This document shows positions 1 through 8,695 of a stretch of 64,000 bases of DNA, piece after piece; within the stretch, counting starts at the first letter, position 1, and each line of letters begins with the position of its first letter. The stretch is from Bdellovibrio bacteriovorus (lineage in GTDB: Bacteria; Bdellovibrionota; Bdellovibrionia; Bdellovibrionales; Bdellovibrionaceae), in contig NZ_CP020946.1 in assembly GCF_002208115.1 (NCBI RefSeq), positions 1,798,001-1,862,000 on the forward strand, written 5' to 3'. Both the position numbers and the translations under genes were made by a program. The notes beneath the pieces are model-generated. The model was given only the letters and a program-made list of their open reading frames with translations. It made no database searches and was not told where the DNA came from.

Positions 1-111
1 CTGCAGGTGGTTAAGGGGCGTGTGGCGCCGAAAATTCAGAAAGACGGGAAGTGGAAGGATCTGGACGCCGAGAGCGTCTATACCTACGACCAGAAGTCTG
101 TCTCGAAATAA
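1..111 (+). CDS. C-terminal end of an unidentified protein (partial)
   Basis: The window opens inside a reading frame that runs from base 1 to a TAA at 109-111 and gives 36 residues. They are rich in Lys, Asp and Val (it ends YTYDQKSVSK). The frame is open to the window edge and a gene on the same strand follows closely, so this is probably the end of a real gene. Too little is visible to name a family. Confidence 0.55.
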   Translation: MQVVKGRVAPKIQKDGKWKDLDAESVYTYDQKSVSK

Positions 112-115
112 GACA

Positions 116-152
116 GTCTCAATATTTATCGGTTTTTGCCGATAAGTGAGAC
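116..152 (+). promoter_or_regulatory. Hairpin covering the ribosome-binding region of the 153-827 gene
   Basis: GTCTCA at 116-121 pairs with TGAGAC at 147-152. An inner perfect stem, TTATCGG (126-132) with CCGATAA (139-145), closes a TTTTTG loop. The structure ends at the base just before the ATG at 153 and contains the only Shine-Dalgarno-like stretch (AAGTGAG). No T-run follows, so a simple rho-independent terminator is unlikely on the plus strand. Translational control of the downstream gene is an inference. Confidence 0.5.
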
Positions 153-827
153 ATGAAAAATCAGAACTCTTTATTTGTCGTTTTCTGCCTGTGCCTGGCT
201 GTCGGGTTCATGGGAGTGTATGCCACATTCGTGGCGCATTTTAATGGTCATGAAGAGTATGAAATGCGCCTGGCATCCCTGCAAAAACAGGTGGAAAAAG
301 AGAAATTCAACAACTCTCTTTTGACGTATCAGTTAAAGGACTTCCAGCAAACCGTCGCGCAGGTCCTTCCGAACGACAAAACACTTCAAGCAAAGTATGA
401 ACTTCATAATCTTTCCGCAGTGGTACGTGCTCCGGCCAGTGAAGAGGCATTGGATCTGTCTGGCGCCATCTATGAAAAGGGCAAGCGTTACTTTAACGGT
501 CAGGAATATGACCGCGCCATTCGTGAATTTGGTCAGCTTCTGGAAAAATACCCGTTGTCCCAGCACAGTGTAGAGGCGCGTTTTTTCATTGCTGAAAGCT
601 ACTTCCTGAAAAAAGACTATCGCAGCAGCCTGGGTCAGATTGATGAAATGGTGACTCAGTATCCGCAGCATGATTTGACAGGTTTTATTTTGCTTCGTAT
701 GGGGCAGATCAGTGAAATCAACAGCCAGACTGAAGAGGCCGCTGAAATCTATAAAACCGTGGCTAAAAACTTCAAGAATGAAAACCTGAAAAAACAGGCG
801 CGCAAACTGGCGCAAAGTGTTGAGTAG
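153..827 (+). CDS. Membrane-anchored TPR-repeat protein, CpoB/YbgF-like
   Basis: This protein of 224 residues has one N-terminal hydrophobic segment (about residues 6-26), a charged helical or coiled-coil stretch (30-75) and then tetratricopeptide-like repeats from about 100 to the end. The pattern is the one seen in YbgF/CpoB-type outer-membrane lipoprotein-transfer proteins: YEKGKRYFNGQEYDRAI, then YPLSQHSVEARFFIAESYF, then DLTGFILLRMGQI. CpoB family members act in the periplasm and coordinate outer-membrane constriction with peptidoglycan synthesis. A full tol-pal cluster is not visible, so the exact role is open. The gene is followed one base after its stop by the 829-1566 gene, so the two are probably co-transcribed. 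A strong hairpin covers its start region. Confidence 0.75.
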   Translation: MKNQNSLFVVFCLCLAVGFMGVYATFVAHFNGHEEYEMRLASLQKQVEKEKFNNSLLTYQLKDFQQTVAQVLPNDKTLQAKYELHNLSAVVRAPASEEALDLSGAIYEKGKRYFNGQEYDRAIREFGQLLEKYPLSQHSVEARFFIAESYFLKKDYRSSLGQIDEMVTQYPQHDLTGFILLRMGQISEINSQTEEAAEIYKTVAKNFKNENLKKQARKLAQSVE

Positions 828-828
828 T

Positions 829-1566
829 ATGAAGAAAATCGTGCGCTTGATGTTGTTCCTGATGGCATTTCAGATGGAGGTCCGGGTTCGGGCCGCCGGT
901 GATCTGATCGAGCAGCCATCAGCCTGTCTGAAATCCCAGGAAAGCTGCGCGATTCAGGTGACAGGTTCGGCCTTTCATTTTGAAAAAGGGGATCATCAGT
1001 TGCATGCCACAGGTGGATCAGCCGTGGTTCGCCTGACGCCGGATCAATGGCGTTTGGTAAAAGGTGCTGTCTGGGTTGAAGGGGGAAAAAACCTGCAACT
1101 TGAAAGTCTTTATGCCAGCACTCAGGCGACGATGGGTGAGTACTGGGTGATCTCTCAGGATTCCCGTATTTTGATCCGCAATATGAATGCGTCTTTAAAG
1201 GTGACTTTGCGCGATGGAAAGACTTTGGAGATTCCAGAGGGTTTCGAGGTCTGGGTTGCCGGGTTGAACTCTCAGGGTAAGACCGAGTACGGCATGATTG
1301 AGCCTATCAATATGAAAGAGCACCTGCCGATGTGGAATTCCCTTTATCGTGGCAGCAAAGAGGATTTCGTAAAAGAAGTGCGTCTGTACCGCGATAATTG
1401 GGGTGATCTGGCTCAGAAATCCAGCCGGCTTTATCAGACACTGACTGAAAGAAAGATCGCCTCTATTGAGGCCCAGGAAAAGGCCGAAGAAGCGCGCCGT
1501 CAGCGAAAAGCCGCGGAACTGCAGCGCATGAAAGATCTGTATCGCCAGCGCGTCTTTGAGCGCTAG
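829..1566 (+). CDS. Secreted protein with FecR-like beta region and helical tail
   Basis: The ATG at 829 lies one base past the stop of the preceding gene. It gives a good signal peptide (MKKIVRLMLFLMAFQ, cleavage near residues 21-22). An in-frame GTG at 817 is possible but would put four extra residues in front of the signal. Residues 45-165 read as short beta strands with the flavour of FecR domains (GSAVVRLTPDQWRLVKGAVWV, then a VTLRDGKTLEIPEGFEVWV stretch), which are periplasmic. The last 60 residues are strongly helical and rich in Ala, Glu, Arg and Lys. No catalytic motif is visible. The close spacing suggests a shared operon and envelope role with the TPR protein before it. Confidence 0.68.
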   Translation: MKKIVRLMLFLMAFQMEVRVRAAGDLIEQPSACLKSQESCAIQVTGSAFHFEKGDHQLHATGGSAVVRLTPDQWRLVKGAVWVEGGKNLQLESLYASTQATMGEYWVISQDSRILIRNMNASLKVTLRDGKTLEIPEGFEVWVAGLNSQGKTEYGMIEPINMKEHLPMWNSLYRGSKEDFVKEVRLYRDNWGDLAQKSSRLYQTLTERKIASIEAQEKAEEARRQRKAAELQRMKDLYRQRVFER

Positions 1567-1652
1567 ACTCTGGTCCTGATTTTAATTTGCATTCCATGTC
1601 ATTTGAAGTTTCTTCCCATGCCTCATGTTAATCTGAGGTCTGGGAGGATAGG

Positions 1653-3329
1653 ATGTCTTCTATTTCATCATCGGATCGTGCGCGTCAGGACGAAAAAATT
1701 CGCAAGACTCGGGAAGAGTACGAAAATCGCGAAAGCGAAAATGCCAAGCGCCGGAATGCAGAAATCAAACGCCTTGAGCAGCGTCATCACGACGAAATCA
1801 AGAATATCACTGATGAATATGAAGGCCGCATCGCCGAACTGAAGGATCGCAACCGCGAAACCTTGAGTGAGCGCGACTATGAAAACTCCAAGAAAATCGA
1901 TGAAGTCCGCCAGACTTATCGTGAGTCTTTGCGCAATAAAACTGAAGATGCTTACAATGCGCGTGAAGAACAAAAAGCGGCCTACGAAAGCACCATCAAA
2001 AAGCAAAAAGAAATCAATGAATCCCAGAAACAGAATCTGGTGGGACAACTGAATTCTGAAGTCAGCAATCGCGACGAAAGATTCCAGACTGCCATTGAGG
2101 AAAACCGTCTTAAATCCCAAAAAGCCATCCACGACAACGCCCGCAAGCTGAATGACGCCCACGAACGTGAAAGAGAGGCGATTTTAAGCAGCCACGACGA
2201 GACGCTGAGATCCAAGGATCGTAACGAGCGTGAAATGCGCAAGTCCTATGAGTCCCGCCTGAAGCAGACCGAGCGTCAGCGTGAGGCGGATAATTCCCGC
2301 TGGTCACAGAAGTATTCTGACTATGTGACCAACAGCAAGGAAGAGTACGGCGACAATCTGGAGATGAAGCAGCAGATCATGGATCAGGAGCGCGTGGCGG
2401 TTCGTGATAAATACGAAAACACCCTGGCGAAAAAATCCAATATGATGGATGAGCAGAATCAGGATTTCCGTGATTCTGTGAATGGCCGTATCAACAGCCA
2501 GATCCGGTCCCGCGACAGTCAGATTCAGCGCCTGAACAGTCGTTTGAACAATGAAATTTCCAAAAATGAGCGTCTGCGCGGCATTGAACGTCGCAACCTG
2601 ACGCAAGCCTATGAGCAGCGCCTGAACCTTTCTGAAGAGCAGCGGGAAAATGCCGTGGATCGCATGAAAGAGATCAACGACGAGCGCATCGGCAAGGTGT
2701 TGACTGAAAATCAAAAGCTTTTGCGCAATACGGACCGTGAAAACAAATCCCAGGTCAGTCTTATGAACACCCGTCATCGCGAGGAAAAAGAAAATCTTCT
2801 GATGACTCATAAAGATCAGGTCACCCAGGTGGCGAACAACGCCGAGGCCCGGGTGAAGAAGGTGATTGATCTGACCAACAAGAATCAGGATCAGTTGGAG
2901 CGCTATTACAGCGATTCTTTGGACACCATGAAGGCGAACTATATGGAACGCATGGACGTGGTGCGCGAGAAAAACAGCGCTGATCATTCGGCCACTAACA
3001 AGGCTATGACGGAGCGCTTCAGAACAATGGAAGCCAGCTTTAATTCGAAGCTTGAGCAGACGGTAAAGACCTATGAGGACCGTCTGGCGGCCCTGAAAGA
3101 CAGTCAGGATCGTGAAATCAAGCGTATCGAGAAAATGTACGCAACTCGTGTGGATGAGCGCGACAAATCCGGTAAAATGGAAAAAGAATCCATGCAGATG
3201 AAGTACGAGGCGAAGATTGCCCAGTTGAACAATTCGCATCAAGATCAACTTGATAGAATGAATAGACGCCATCAGGAAGATATGCAAAACTTGTCTGTGA
3301 AGATGAGTTCATATAGCAGGAAGGCGTAG
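1653..3329 (+). CDS. Long cytoplasmic coiled-coil protein
   Basis: The product has 558 residues, almost all helix-forming and charged (Glu, Arg, Lys, Asp, Gln, Asn), with continuous heptad-like spacing from about residue 5 to 545. It has no signal peptide, no membrane segment and very few aromatic or Cys residues. A clear Shine-Dalgarno (GGGAGGATAGG) precedes the ATG. The gene stops five bases before pyruvate kinase, so they are likely co-transcribed. I recognise no family. Such proteins are often cytoskeletal or scaffold filaments, and filament-forming coiled-coil proteins are known to support cell shape in Bdellovibrio; assigning that role here is inference. It could equally be a structural partner at a pole or division site. 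Confidence 0.8.
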   Translation: MSSISSSDRARQDEKIRKTREEYENRESENAKRRNAEIKRLEQRHHDEIKNITDEYEGRIAELKDRNRETLSERDYENSKKIDEVRQTYRESLRNKTEDAYNAREEQKAAYESTIKKQKEINESQKQNLVGQLNSEVSNRDERFQTAIEENRLKSQKAIHDNARKLNDAHEREREAILSSHDETLRSKDRNEREMRKSYESRLKQTERQREADNSRWSQKYSDYVTNSKEEYGDNLEMKQQIMDQERVAVRDKYENTLAKKSNMMDEQNQDFRDSVNGRINSQIRSRDSQIQRLNSRLNNEISKNERLRGIERRNLTQAYEQRLNLSEEQRENAVDRMKEINDERIGKVLTENQKLLRNTDRENKSQVSLMNTRHREEKENLLMTHKDQVTQVANNAEARVKKVIDLTNKNQDQLERYYSDSLDTMKANYMERMDVVREKNSADHSATNKAMTERFRTMEASFNSKLEQTVKTYEDRLAALKDSQDREIKRIEKMYATRVDERDKSGKMEKESMQMKYEAKIAQLNNSHQDQLDRMNRRHQEDMQNLSVKMSSYSRKA

Positions 3330-3334
3330 TTCAA

Positions 3335-4822
3335 ATGTTAGCAGATCGTCGAGCGAAGATTGTGGCCACTATCGGCCCAGCGACACGTGATGAGAAAAAT
3401 CTGGAAAAAGCAATTAAGGCGGGCATGAACGTGGCTCGCCTTAACTTTTCGCACGGAAGTCATGAAGACCACCTGAAGGTGGTTCATTCCCTGCGTAAGC
3501 TCTCTAAAGAGCTTCAGGCGCCCGTGGCAATCCTGCAGGATCTGCAGGGCCCTAAAGTCCGCGTGGGTAAATTTGAAAATGGTTCCATTGAAATCAAGCC
3601 TGGTGAAAAACTGGTGGTAACGACGGCAAAAGTTCTGGGTAAGCCGGGGCTGGTTCCGTCCGACTTCCAAGAGCTGCCTTTGGCCTGCGTTCCAGGCACG
3701 CGCATTCTTCTGGATGACGGTTTGATGGAAGTGAAGGTTTTGCAGGTTCGCGGTGAGGAGATCGACGTGGAAGTTGTCTATGGCGGTATCCTGAAAGACC
3801 GCAAAGGCATGAATCTTCCGGGTGTAAATCTGCCGGTGGACTGCATGACGCCAAAGGATCTTGAGGATCTGCAATTTGGTATTGCCAATAAAGTTGATTA
3901 TATTGCCCTGAGCTTCGTTCGCCACGCCCGTGATATTCGCAAATTGCGTGAACTGATCGAGGCGGGTAATTCCAACGCAAAAATCGTAGCCAAAATCGAA
4001 ATGGTGGAAGCGATTGAAAATCTGGAAGAGATCTGTCGCCTGAGTGACGCTGTCATGGTGGCGCGCGGGGATTTGGCGGTGGAAGTCGGTCAAAGCCGTC
4101 TGCCGGGTTATCAAAAACGCATCATTCAGGTGTGCAATCAATTGGGTAAGCCGGTGATTACTGCGACGCAGATGCTGGACAGCATGGTTGAAAACCCTCG
4201 TCCAACCCGTGCGGAAATCACGGACGTGGCCAATGCGGTTTTGGATGGTTCTGATGCTTTGATGCTGTCAGCGGAATCTGCCAGCGGCAAACATCCGTTC
4301 AAGTGCATCCGTACTATGCATGAAATCATCACTGAGGTGGAACGCAACGAGGAAGAGTATTATAAAATCTCTCTTGAAAACGAGTTCCTGAGTACGCCGG
4401 CGTCCATCGCCGCCAGTGCTTCATTGAGCGCATTGAAGTTGAACGCGACTGCGATCATCTGTCTGACGACTTCCGGTAAAACGGCAAATATCATTTCTGC
4501 CTTCCGTCCGAAGGCGCGCATTATTTCCGTGACTCAGCATCTGGATGTTTTGAATGGCATGGAATTGGGCTGGGGTATTCAGACCCATGCGATCAAGCCC
4601 TATAAGACGATGGAAGATATCCTGCGTGAAGTGGATCTGTTGTTGGTGTCTCATGGCTTGGGTAAGACCGGGGACCGTGTGATTCTGACATTGGGTCAGC
4701 CGATTGCTTGTGGTGCAAAAACCAATTCGATCTATGTGCACACAGTGGGCGGGGAAAACGTGGCGAAGCTTCCTAATGACAAGTTGCCTCTGCGCTGTCA
4801 GGAAGAGCCGGTTGTTGAATAG
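3335..4822 (+). CDS. pyk: Pyruvate kinase
   Basis: Converts phosphoenolpyruvate and ADP to pyruvate and ATP in the last step of glycolysis. The 495 residues match the usual length of about 470-500. Visible motifs in order are KIVATIGPAT (8-17), MNVARLNFSHG, QDLQGPKVRVG, the signature IVAKIEMVEAIENLEEI containing the catalytic Lys, the metal-binding MVARGDLAVEVG, and the block ITATQMLDSMVENPRPTRAE with DVANAVLDGSDALMLSAES. A C-terminal allosteric domain follows from about residue 355. The start ATG lies five bases after the coiled-coil gene. A strong bidirectional terminator follows the stop. Lineages of this kind use glycolytic enzymes mainly on prey-derived or internal carbon; that is context, not sequence evidence. 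Confidence 0.97.
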   Translation: MLADRRAKIVATIGPATRDEKNLEKAIKAGMNVARLNFSHGSHEDHLKVVHSLRKLSKELQAPVAILQDLQGPKVRVGKFENGSIEIKPGEKLVVTTAKVLGKPGLVPSDFQELPLACVPGTRILLDDGLMEVKVLQVRGEEIDVEVVYGGILKDRKGMNLPGVNLPVDCMTPKDLEDLQFGIANKVDYIALSFVRHARDIRKLRELIEAGNSNAKIVAKIEMVEAIENLEEICRLSDAVMVARGDLAVEVGQSRLPGYQKRIIQVCNQLGKPVITATQMLDSMVENPRPTRAEITDVANAVLDGSDALMLSAESASGKHPFKCIRTMHEIITEVERNEEEYYKISLENEFLSTPASIAASASLSALKLNATAIICLTTSGKTANIISAFRPKARIISVTQHLDVLNGMELGWGIQTHAIKPYKTMEDILREVDLLLVSHGLGKTGDRVILTLGQPIACGAKTNSIYVHTVGGENVAKLPNDKLPLRCQEEPVVE

Positions 4823-4844
4823 GATCTGTGTGAAATGAAGAAAT

Positions 4845-4874
4845 AAAAAAAGCCAGGGAACCCCTGGCTTTTTT
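4845..4874. terminator. Bidirectional rho-independent terminator
   Basis: GCCAGGG (4852-4858) and CCCTGGC (4862-4868) form a perfect stem with a three-base loop, flanked by an A-run on the left and a T-run on the right. It lies between the convergent genes pyk and the cNMP-binding gene and can serve both. Confidence 0.9.
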
Positions 4875-4886
4875 CTTTTCCGCTTG

Positions 4887-5870
4887 TTAGCGAAGCTTCT
4901 TTTTTAGATTGTTCACGATGGTCCAGTTGCGCGCCAAAGGCTCAACATAAGGCAGTTCCACCATGATGTAGACGCCTTTTTCATCCATGATTTTTTCCGT
5001 CAGATACTTTTTCTCAATCAAAGAATTCACATCGTCTGCGCGGATCAGTTGCCCCAGTTCTTTCATCGATTCGTTCTGCACATCGGTCAGATCGACTTTG
5101 TATAAACCCTTGTTGTTCGGCTGGGCACGGCGGGCAAACAGCAGGATGCCGTTTAGAATGTTGACCTCAGCTTCAGTCAGGGCTGGCAGGCGGTCCTTGT
5201 CCTGTTTAAACAGCCACTCATTGTACCAGTCGACAAAGCCAAACAGTTCCTGCGGCTTCAGGTTGGTGATTTTCTGGGTGCCGTCGCCACGGTCTTCCTG
5301 GGAAAGATAGCCAAGATCGGTCAGGGCGTTGGTGATGCTTTGCATTTTGTTGGTGGCTTCCTGGAAAATCTGAATCGTGTAATTGCGAATCAGAACAGAC
5401 GAAAAGCTCAGGCCTCCGCCGTCTTCGGGTTTTCCGTATTTGTTGCCGACCAGATTCAGAATGGAAATGTATTTGTTCACGATGTGAGGCGGGAAGCGCT
5501 CTTCATCGGGATTGGTGTTTTCAAGCAGACGGATCTTCTGGTTCGCATCGCGCAGTTTTTCATTCAGCGTTTTCATGATGGCACGAACCCACACTGGCAG
5601 TTGATCCATCTGTTTGTTCAAAGAGTCATAGGGAAGTGCGATCACTTCAGAGTCTTTGGTGGCTTTTACATTCGCGCTGCGGGGTTTTTTATCAAACAAC
5701 GCCATTTCGCCAACCATCGCGCCTGGCTGAATTTCTGCGATGACAACTTCAGTGTTGCCTTTGCTTTTGGTGATGGAAAAGCCGCCGGTCTTTACGATAT
5801 ACATGGCATCGGGAGCATCCCCATCTCGGAATAGATAGGTGTCTTTTGCCACTTTTTTTGCTTCAGCCAC
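4887..5870 (-). CDS. Cyclic-nucleotide-binding domain protein
   Basis: The product has 327 residues and starts at a GTG at 5870. Residues 5-115 form a CAP_ED/cNMP-binding domain: YLFRDGDAPDAMYIVKTGG, then IAEIQPGAMVGEMALFDKKPRSANVKA, the phosphate-binding cassette with the G-E-x-A-L and R-S-A elements. The remaining 200 residues are mostly helical and hold no DNA-binding helix-turn-helix or kinase motif that I recognise. There is no signal peptide, so it is probably a cytoplasmic sensor for cAMP or a related nucleotide. A link to cyclic-nucleotide signalling of the predatory cycle is inference. It is likely monocistronic, with a shared terminator at its 3' end. Confidence 0.85.
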   Translation of the reverse strand: MAEAKKVAKDTYLFRDGDAPDAMYIVKTGGFSITKSKGNTEVVIAEIQPGAMVGEMALFDKKPRSANVKATKDSEVIALPYDSLNKQMDQLPVWVRAIMKTLNEKLRDANQKIRLLENTNPDEERFPPHIVNKYISILNLVGNKYGKPEDGGGLSFSSVLIRNYTIQIFQEATNKMQSITNALTDLGYLSQEDRGDGTQKITNLKPQELFGFVDWYNEWLFKQDKDRLPALTEAEVNILNGILLFARRAQPNNKGLYKVDLTDVQNESMKELGQLIRADDVNSLIEKKYLTEKIMDEKGVYIMVELPYVEPLARNWTIVNNLKKKLR

Positions 5871-5970
5871 GAAAACCCCACTCGCAAGTACGTGAAGATT
5901 TATTATCTATGGGATTTTCAGACAGAGCAACGAGGTGCTGGACCTTGGTGGGTGAGAAGCGGGGAAGTGT

Positions 5971-6008
5971 TTAAAACCAAGACGGCTTCCTTGTGAGAAG
6001 CCGTCTTG
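5971..6008 (-). terminator. Rho-independent terminator of the thiolase/CoA-transferase operon
   Basis: Perfect 12-base arms (5978-5989 and 5997-6008; CAAGACGGCTTC and its complement) enclose a seven-base loop. Read on the minus strand, the hairpin follows the scoB stop and is followed by GGTTTTAAA. Confidence 0.85.
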
Positions 6009-6016
6009 AAGTGAAA

Positions 6017-6673
6017 CTAGAATGTCATCGCTTTGCAGTCCGGGGCGATTTTCATTTTGCCCTCAGTGGCTGCAAGAACTTTTTCCGGAGTTAGATCCGG
6101 AGCATATTCTTTCAAAACGAAACCTTCAGGTGTGATTTCGATCACGCCGAAATCGCTGACGATTTTCTTGATGCACTTAACACCAGTCAAAGGCAGCGTG
6201 CACTTGGTGCGAAGCTTGGAATTGCCTTCCTTGTCAGTGTGCTGCATGGCCACGATCACGTTGCGTGCGCCCGCAACCAGATCCATCGCGCCGCCCATGC
6301 CTTTGACCATTTTGCCAGGCACCATCCAGTTGGCGATGCTGCCGGATTCATCAACCTCCATCGCGCCCAGTACGGTCAGATCCACGTGACCGCCGCGAAT
6401 CATCGCAAAGCTGTCAGCACTGGAAAAGAAGCTCGCACCCGGAAGTGCCGTCACAGTTTGTTTGCCGGCGTTGATCAGGTCGGCATCAATATCAGCCTCT
6501 TTCGGGAATGGACCCATACCCAAAAGACCGTTTTCACTCTGTAACATAACGAATTTGTCCCGAGGGATGTAGTTCGCCACCAAAGTGGGAATACCGATAC
6601 CCAGATTCACACAATAGCCGTCTTCAACTTCCTGAGCGATACGTTGAGCAATTTGCTCTCTTGTTAATGGCAT
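6017..6673 (-). CDS. scoB: 3-oxoacid (succinyl/acetoacetyl) CoA-transferase subunit B
   Basis: Beta subunit of a two-subunit CoA-transferase that moves CoA between an acyl-CoA donor and acetoacetate or a similar 3-oxoacid. The 218 residues match the family. The catalytic Glu sits in the SENGLLGMG motif (about residues 46-54); VNLGIGIPTLVANYI and GGHVDLTVLGAMEVDESG are the other conserved blocks. It is the last gene of a three-gene minus-strand operon (thiolase, subunit A, subunit B), ten bases after subunit A, and a hairpin terminator follows. Together with the thiolase, the operon would activate acetoacetate and cleave it to acetyl-CoA, or run in reverse. ScoB and AtoA are not separable by eye. 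Confidence 0.93.
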   Translation of the reverse strand: MPLTREQIAQRIAQEVEDGYCVNLGIGIPTLVANYIPRDKFVMLQSENGLLGMGPFPKEADIDADLINAGKQTVTALPGASFFSSADSFAMIRGGHVDLTVLGAMEVDESGSIANWMVPGKMVKGMGGAMDLVAGARNVIVAMQHTDKEGNSKLRTKCTLPLTGVKCIKKIVSDFGVIEITPEGFVLKEYAPDLTPEKVLAATEGKMKIAPDCKAMTF

Positions 6674-6682
6674 TTTGCTCTC

Positions 6683-7381
6683 CTATCCCTTGGAAACTGT
6701 TTTTTGTTCGATGCGTTTTTGATAGTCAGTGCCCTGGAAGATGCGCTGAACGTACACACCCGGAGTGTGAATCTGATCCGGATCCAGTTCGCCAATCTCA
6801 ACCAGCTCTTCAACTTCAGCCACGGTGATTTTACCGGCTGTTGCCGCCATCGGATTGAAGTTGCGCGCAGTTTTTCTGAAGATCAGATTTCCGAACTTGT
6901 CGCCCTTCCACGCTTTCACAAATGCGAAGTCGCCTTTAATGCCTTTTTCAAGAACATAGTCGCGTCCGTCGAATTGTTTGATCTCTTTGCCTTCAGCCAC
7001 CAGTGTGCCCACTCCTGTCGGAGTGTAGAAACCAGCGATTCCAGCGCCTCCCGCACGAATGCGTTCAGCCAGTGTGCCTTGCGGGCAGAATTCCAACTCC
7101 AGTTCGCCGCTCATGTACAGTTTTTCAAACAAAGCGTTTTCACCCACATAGGAGGAAATCATTTTTTTGATCTGACGTTTTTGCAAAAGCAAACCCAGTC
7201 CGAAATCGTCCACGCCGGCATTATTAGAAACGCACGTCAGGCCTTTTACGCCCATTTCATTCAGAACTGTGATGCAGTTTTCCGGGATGCCGCAAAGGCC
7301 GAAGCCTCCCAGCACCAGAGTCATGTTGTCTTTGACGTCAAAGAGCGCGCTCTTGGCGTCTTTAAACACCTTTTTGCTCAT
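6683..7381 (-). CDS. scoA: 3-oxoacid CoA-transferase subunit A
   Basis: Alpha subunit, partner of the downstream subunit B. The start chosen is the ATG at 7381 ([15 protein letters not shown]), five bases after the thiolase stop. Upstream in-frame codons overlap the thiolase gene and add a tail of a kind not seen in the family. The 232 residues show the CoA-transferase signature [13 protein letters not shown] near the N terminus, [17 protein letters not shown], the glycine-rich loop [20 protein letters not shown] and the end region [12 protein letters not shown]. It is a cytoplasmic enzyme of ketone-body or short-chain fatty-acid metabolism and would form a heterotetramer with subunit B. Confidence 0.93.
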   Translation of the reverse strand: MSKKVFKDAKSALFDVKDNMTLVLGGFGLCGIPENCITVLNEMGVKGLTCVSNNAGVDDFGLGLLLQKRQIKKMISSYVGENALFEKLYMSGELELEFCPQGTLAERIRAGGAGIAGFYTPTGVGTLVAEGKEIKQFDGRDYVLEKGIKGDFAFVKAWKGDKFGNLIFRKTARNFNPMAATAGKITVAEVEELVEIGELDPDQIHTPGVYVQRIFQGTDYQKRIEQKTVSKG

Positions 7382-7386
7382 GATGA

Positions 7387-8562
7387 TTACGCTTTCTCGA
7401 TGATCAATGCCACCGCTTCGCCGCCACCGATGCACAAAGTCGCAAGGCCGTAGCGTTTGTTGTGAGTGTGCAGAGCGTGAACCAAAGTCGCCAGGATGCG
7501 CGCGCCAGAAGCACCGATCGGGTGACCGATAGCCACAGCACCACCATGGATGTTCACTTTGGAAGCCGGGATTTCAAGTTCTTTCATCGCCACTTGAGTC
7601 ACAACCGCGAAAGCTTCGTTGATTTCCCAAAGATCCACATCGCCCACTTTCAGGTTGGCTTTGTTCAGAGCGGCTTTGATCGCGCCCACTGGAGCTGTGG
7701 TGAAGTATTTTGGTTCGTGCGCAAATGTTGCGTGAGCCACGATTTTTGCCAGAGGTTTGATGCCGCGTTTTTTTGCTTCACTTTCAGACATCAAAACGTG
7801 AGCCGCAGCGCCGTCGTTGATTTTGGAAGCGTTGGCCGCCGTGATGGTGCCGGCTTTGTCGAATGCTGGTTTCAAGCCAGGGATTTTGTCGAAGTTCGTG
7901 TTGAACGGCTCTTCGTCTTTATCGATGGTCACAGCGCCTTTGCGGCCTTCAACCACAACCGGAGCGATTTCGTTTTTGAAAACATTCTTCGCCCACGCAT
8001 CCTGAGCTTTTTTGTAGGAATCAATTGCGAAAGCGTCTTGTTCTTCACGAGTGAAGTTGTGCTCTTTTACGCAGATTTCCGCGGCATTACCCATGTGGAA
8101 GTTGTTGTATGGATCCCAAAGGCCGTCTTTGATCATGGAGTCGGTCATTTGTGTTGGACCCATGCGGTAACCGGAACGGGAGTTTTCAAGCAAGTGCGGA
8201 GCCAAAGTCATGTTTTCCTGACCGCCGGCCACAGCGATTTTAGTGTGACCCAAAGCGATGGAGTCCGCTGCCAGCATCACAGATTTCAGACCGGAACCGC
8301 ACACTTTGTTGATGGTCATGCACGGAGTGGAGTTTTTCAAACCCGCGCCCAAAGCCGCTTGACGCGCTGGAGCCTGGCCGACACCTGCAGTCAGGACTTC
8401 GCCCATGATGCACTCATCGATTTCGTCAGCAGAAACACCTGCGCGAGTGATGGCTTCCTTGATGGCTGCTGCACCCAGTTTTGGTGCAGGAACAGAGGCA
8501 AAGCCTCCTTGGAAAGAAGCTACAGGGGTTCTTACGCTGCTCACAATTACGACATTTTCCAT
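7387..8562 (-). CDS. atoB: Acetyl-CoA C-acetyltransferase (thiolase II type)
   Basis: Condenses two acetyl-CoA to acetoacetyl-CoA or cleaves the latter. The 391 residues are the classic thiolase length. Visible motifs are the acyl-enzyme Cys in [11 protein letters not shown] (about residue 88), [15 protein letters not shown], the EINEAFAVV block, the His-containing [19 protein letters not shown] and the second catalytic Cys in [13 protein letters not shown] good Shine-Dalgarno (GAGGTG) precedes the ATG. First gene of the operon with scoA and scoB, so a role in acetoacetate use or formation fits best. A poly-hydroxybutyrate role would need phaB/phaC, which are not in this window. Confidence 0.95.
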   Translation of the reverse strand: MENVVIVSSVRTPVASFQGGFASVPAPKLGAAAIKEAITRAGVSADEIDECIMGEVLTAGVGQAPARQAALGAGLKNSTPCMTINKVCGSGLKSVMLAADSIALGHTKIAVAGGQENMTLAPHLLENSRSGYRMGPTQMTDSMIKDGLWDPYNNFHMGNAAEICVKEHNFTREEQDAFAIDSYKKAQDAWAKNVFKNEIAPVVVEGRKGAVTIDKDEEPFNTNFDKIPGLKPAFDKAGTITAANASKINDGAAAHVLMSESEAKKRGIKPLAKIVAHATFAHEPKYFTTAPVGAIKAALNKANLKVGDVDLWEINEAFAVVTQVAMKELEIPASKVNIHGGAVAIGHPIGASGARILATLVHALHTHNKRYGLATLCIGGGEAVALIIEKA

Positions 8563-8695
8563 ATTTCACCTCAATTAGTCTTGGGGCGCATTCCGCCCGA
8601 AGCTTTATAAATACCTTATTGTAAATGCCCGGATACTTTTTTATATTTTAGGAACAGAGTCAATAGCCCCCGGGATGGGGCAGGGGAGTCAACGC

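Noticed and set aside
2304-3287. Long minus-strand open frame opposite the coiled-coil gene
   Set aside because: It mirrors the charged plus-strand codons, has no Shine-Dalgarno and yields a His/Leu/Ile-rich sequence without domain pattern. The plus-strand gene has a good start and composition.
7462-8610. 382-codon plus-strand frame opposite the thiolase
   Set aside because: The thiolase motifs on the minus strand are unmistakable, and the plus frame gives no recognisable protein; such open frames arise from GC-rich codon use.
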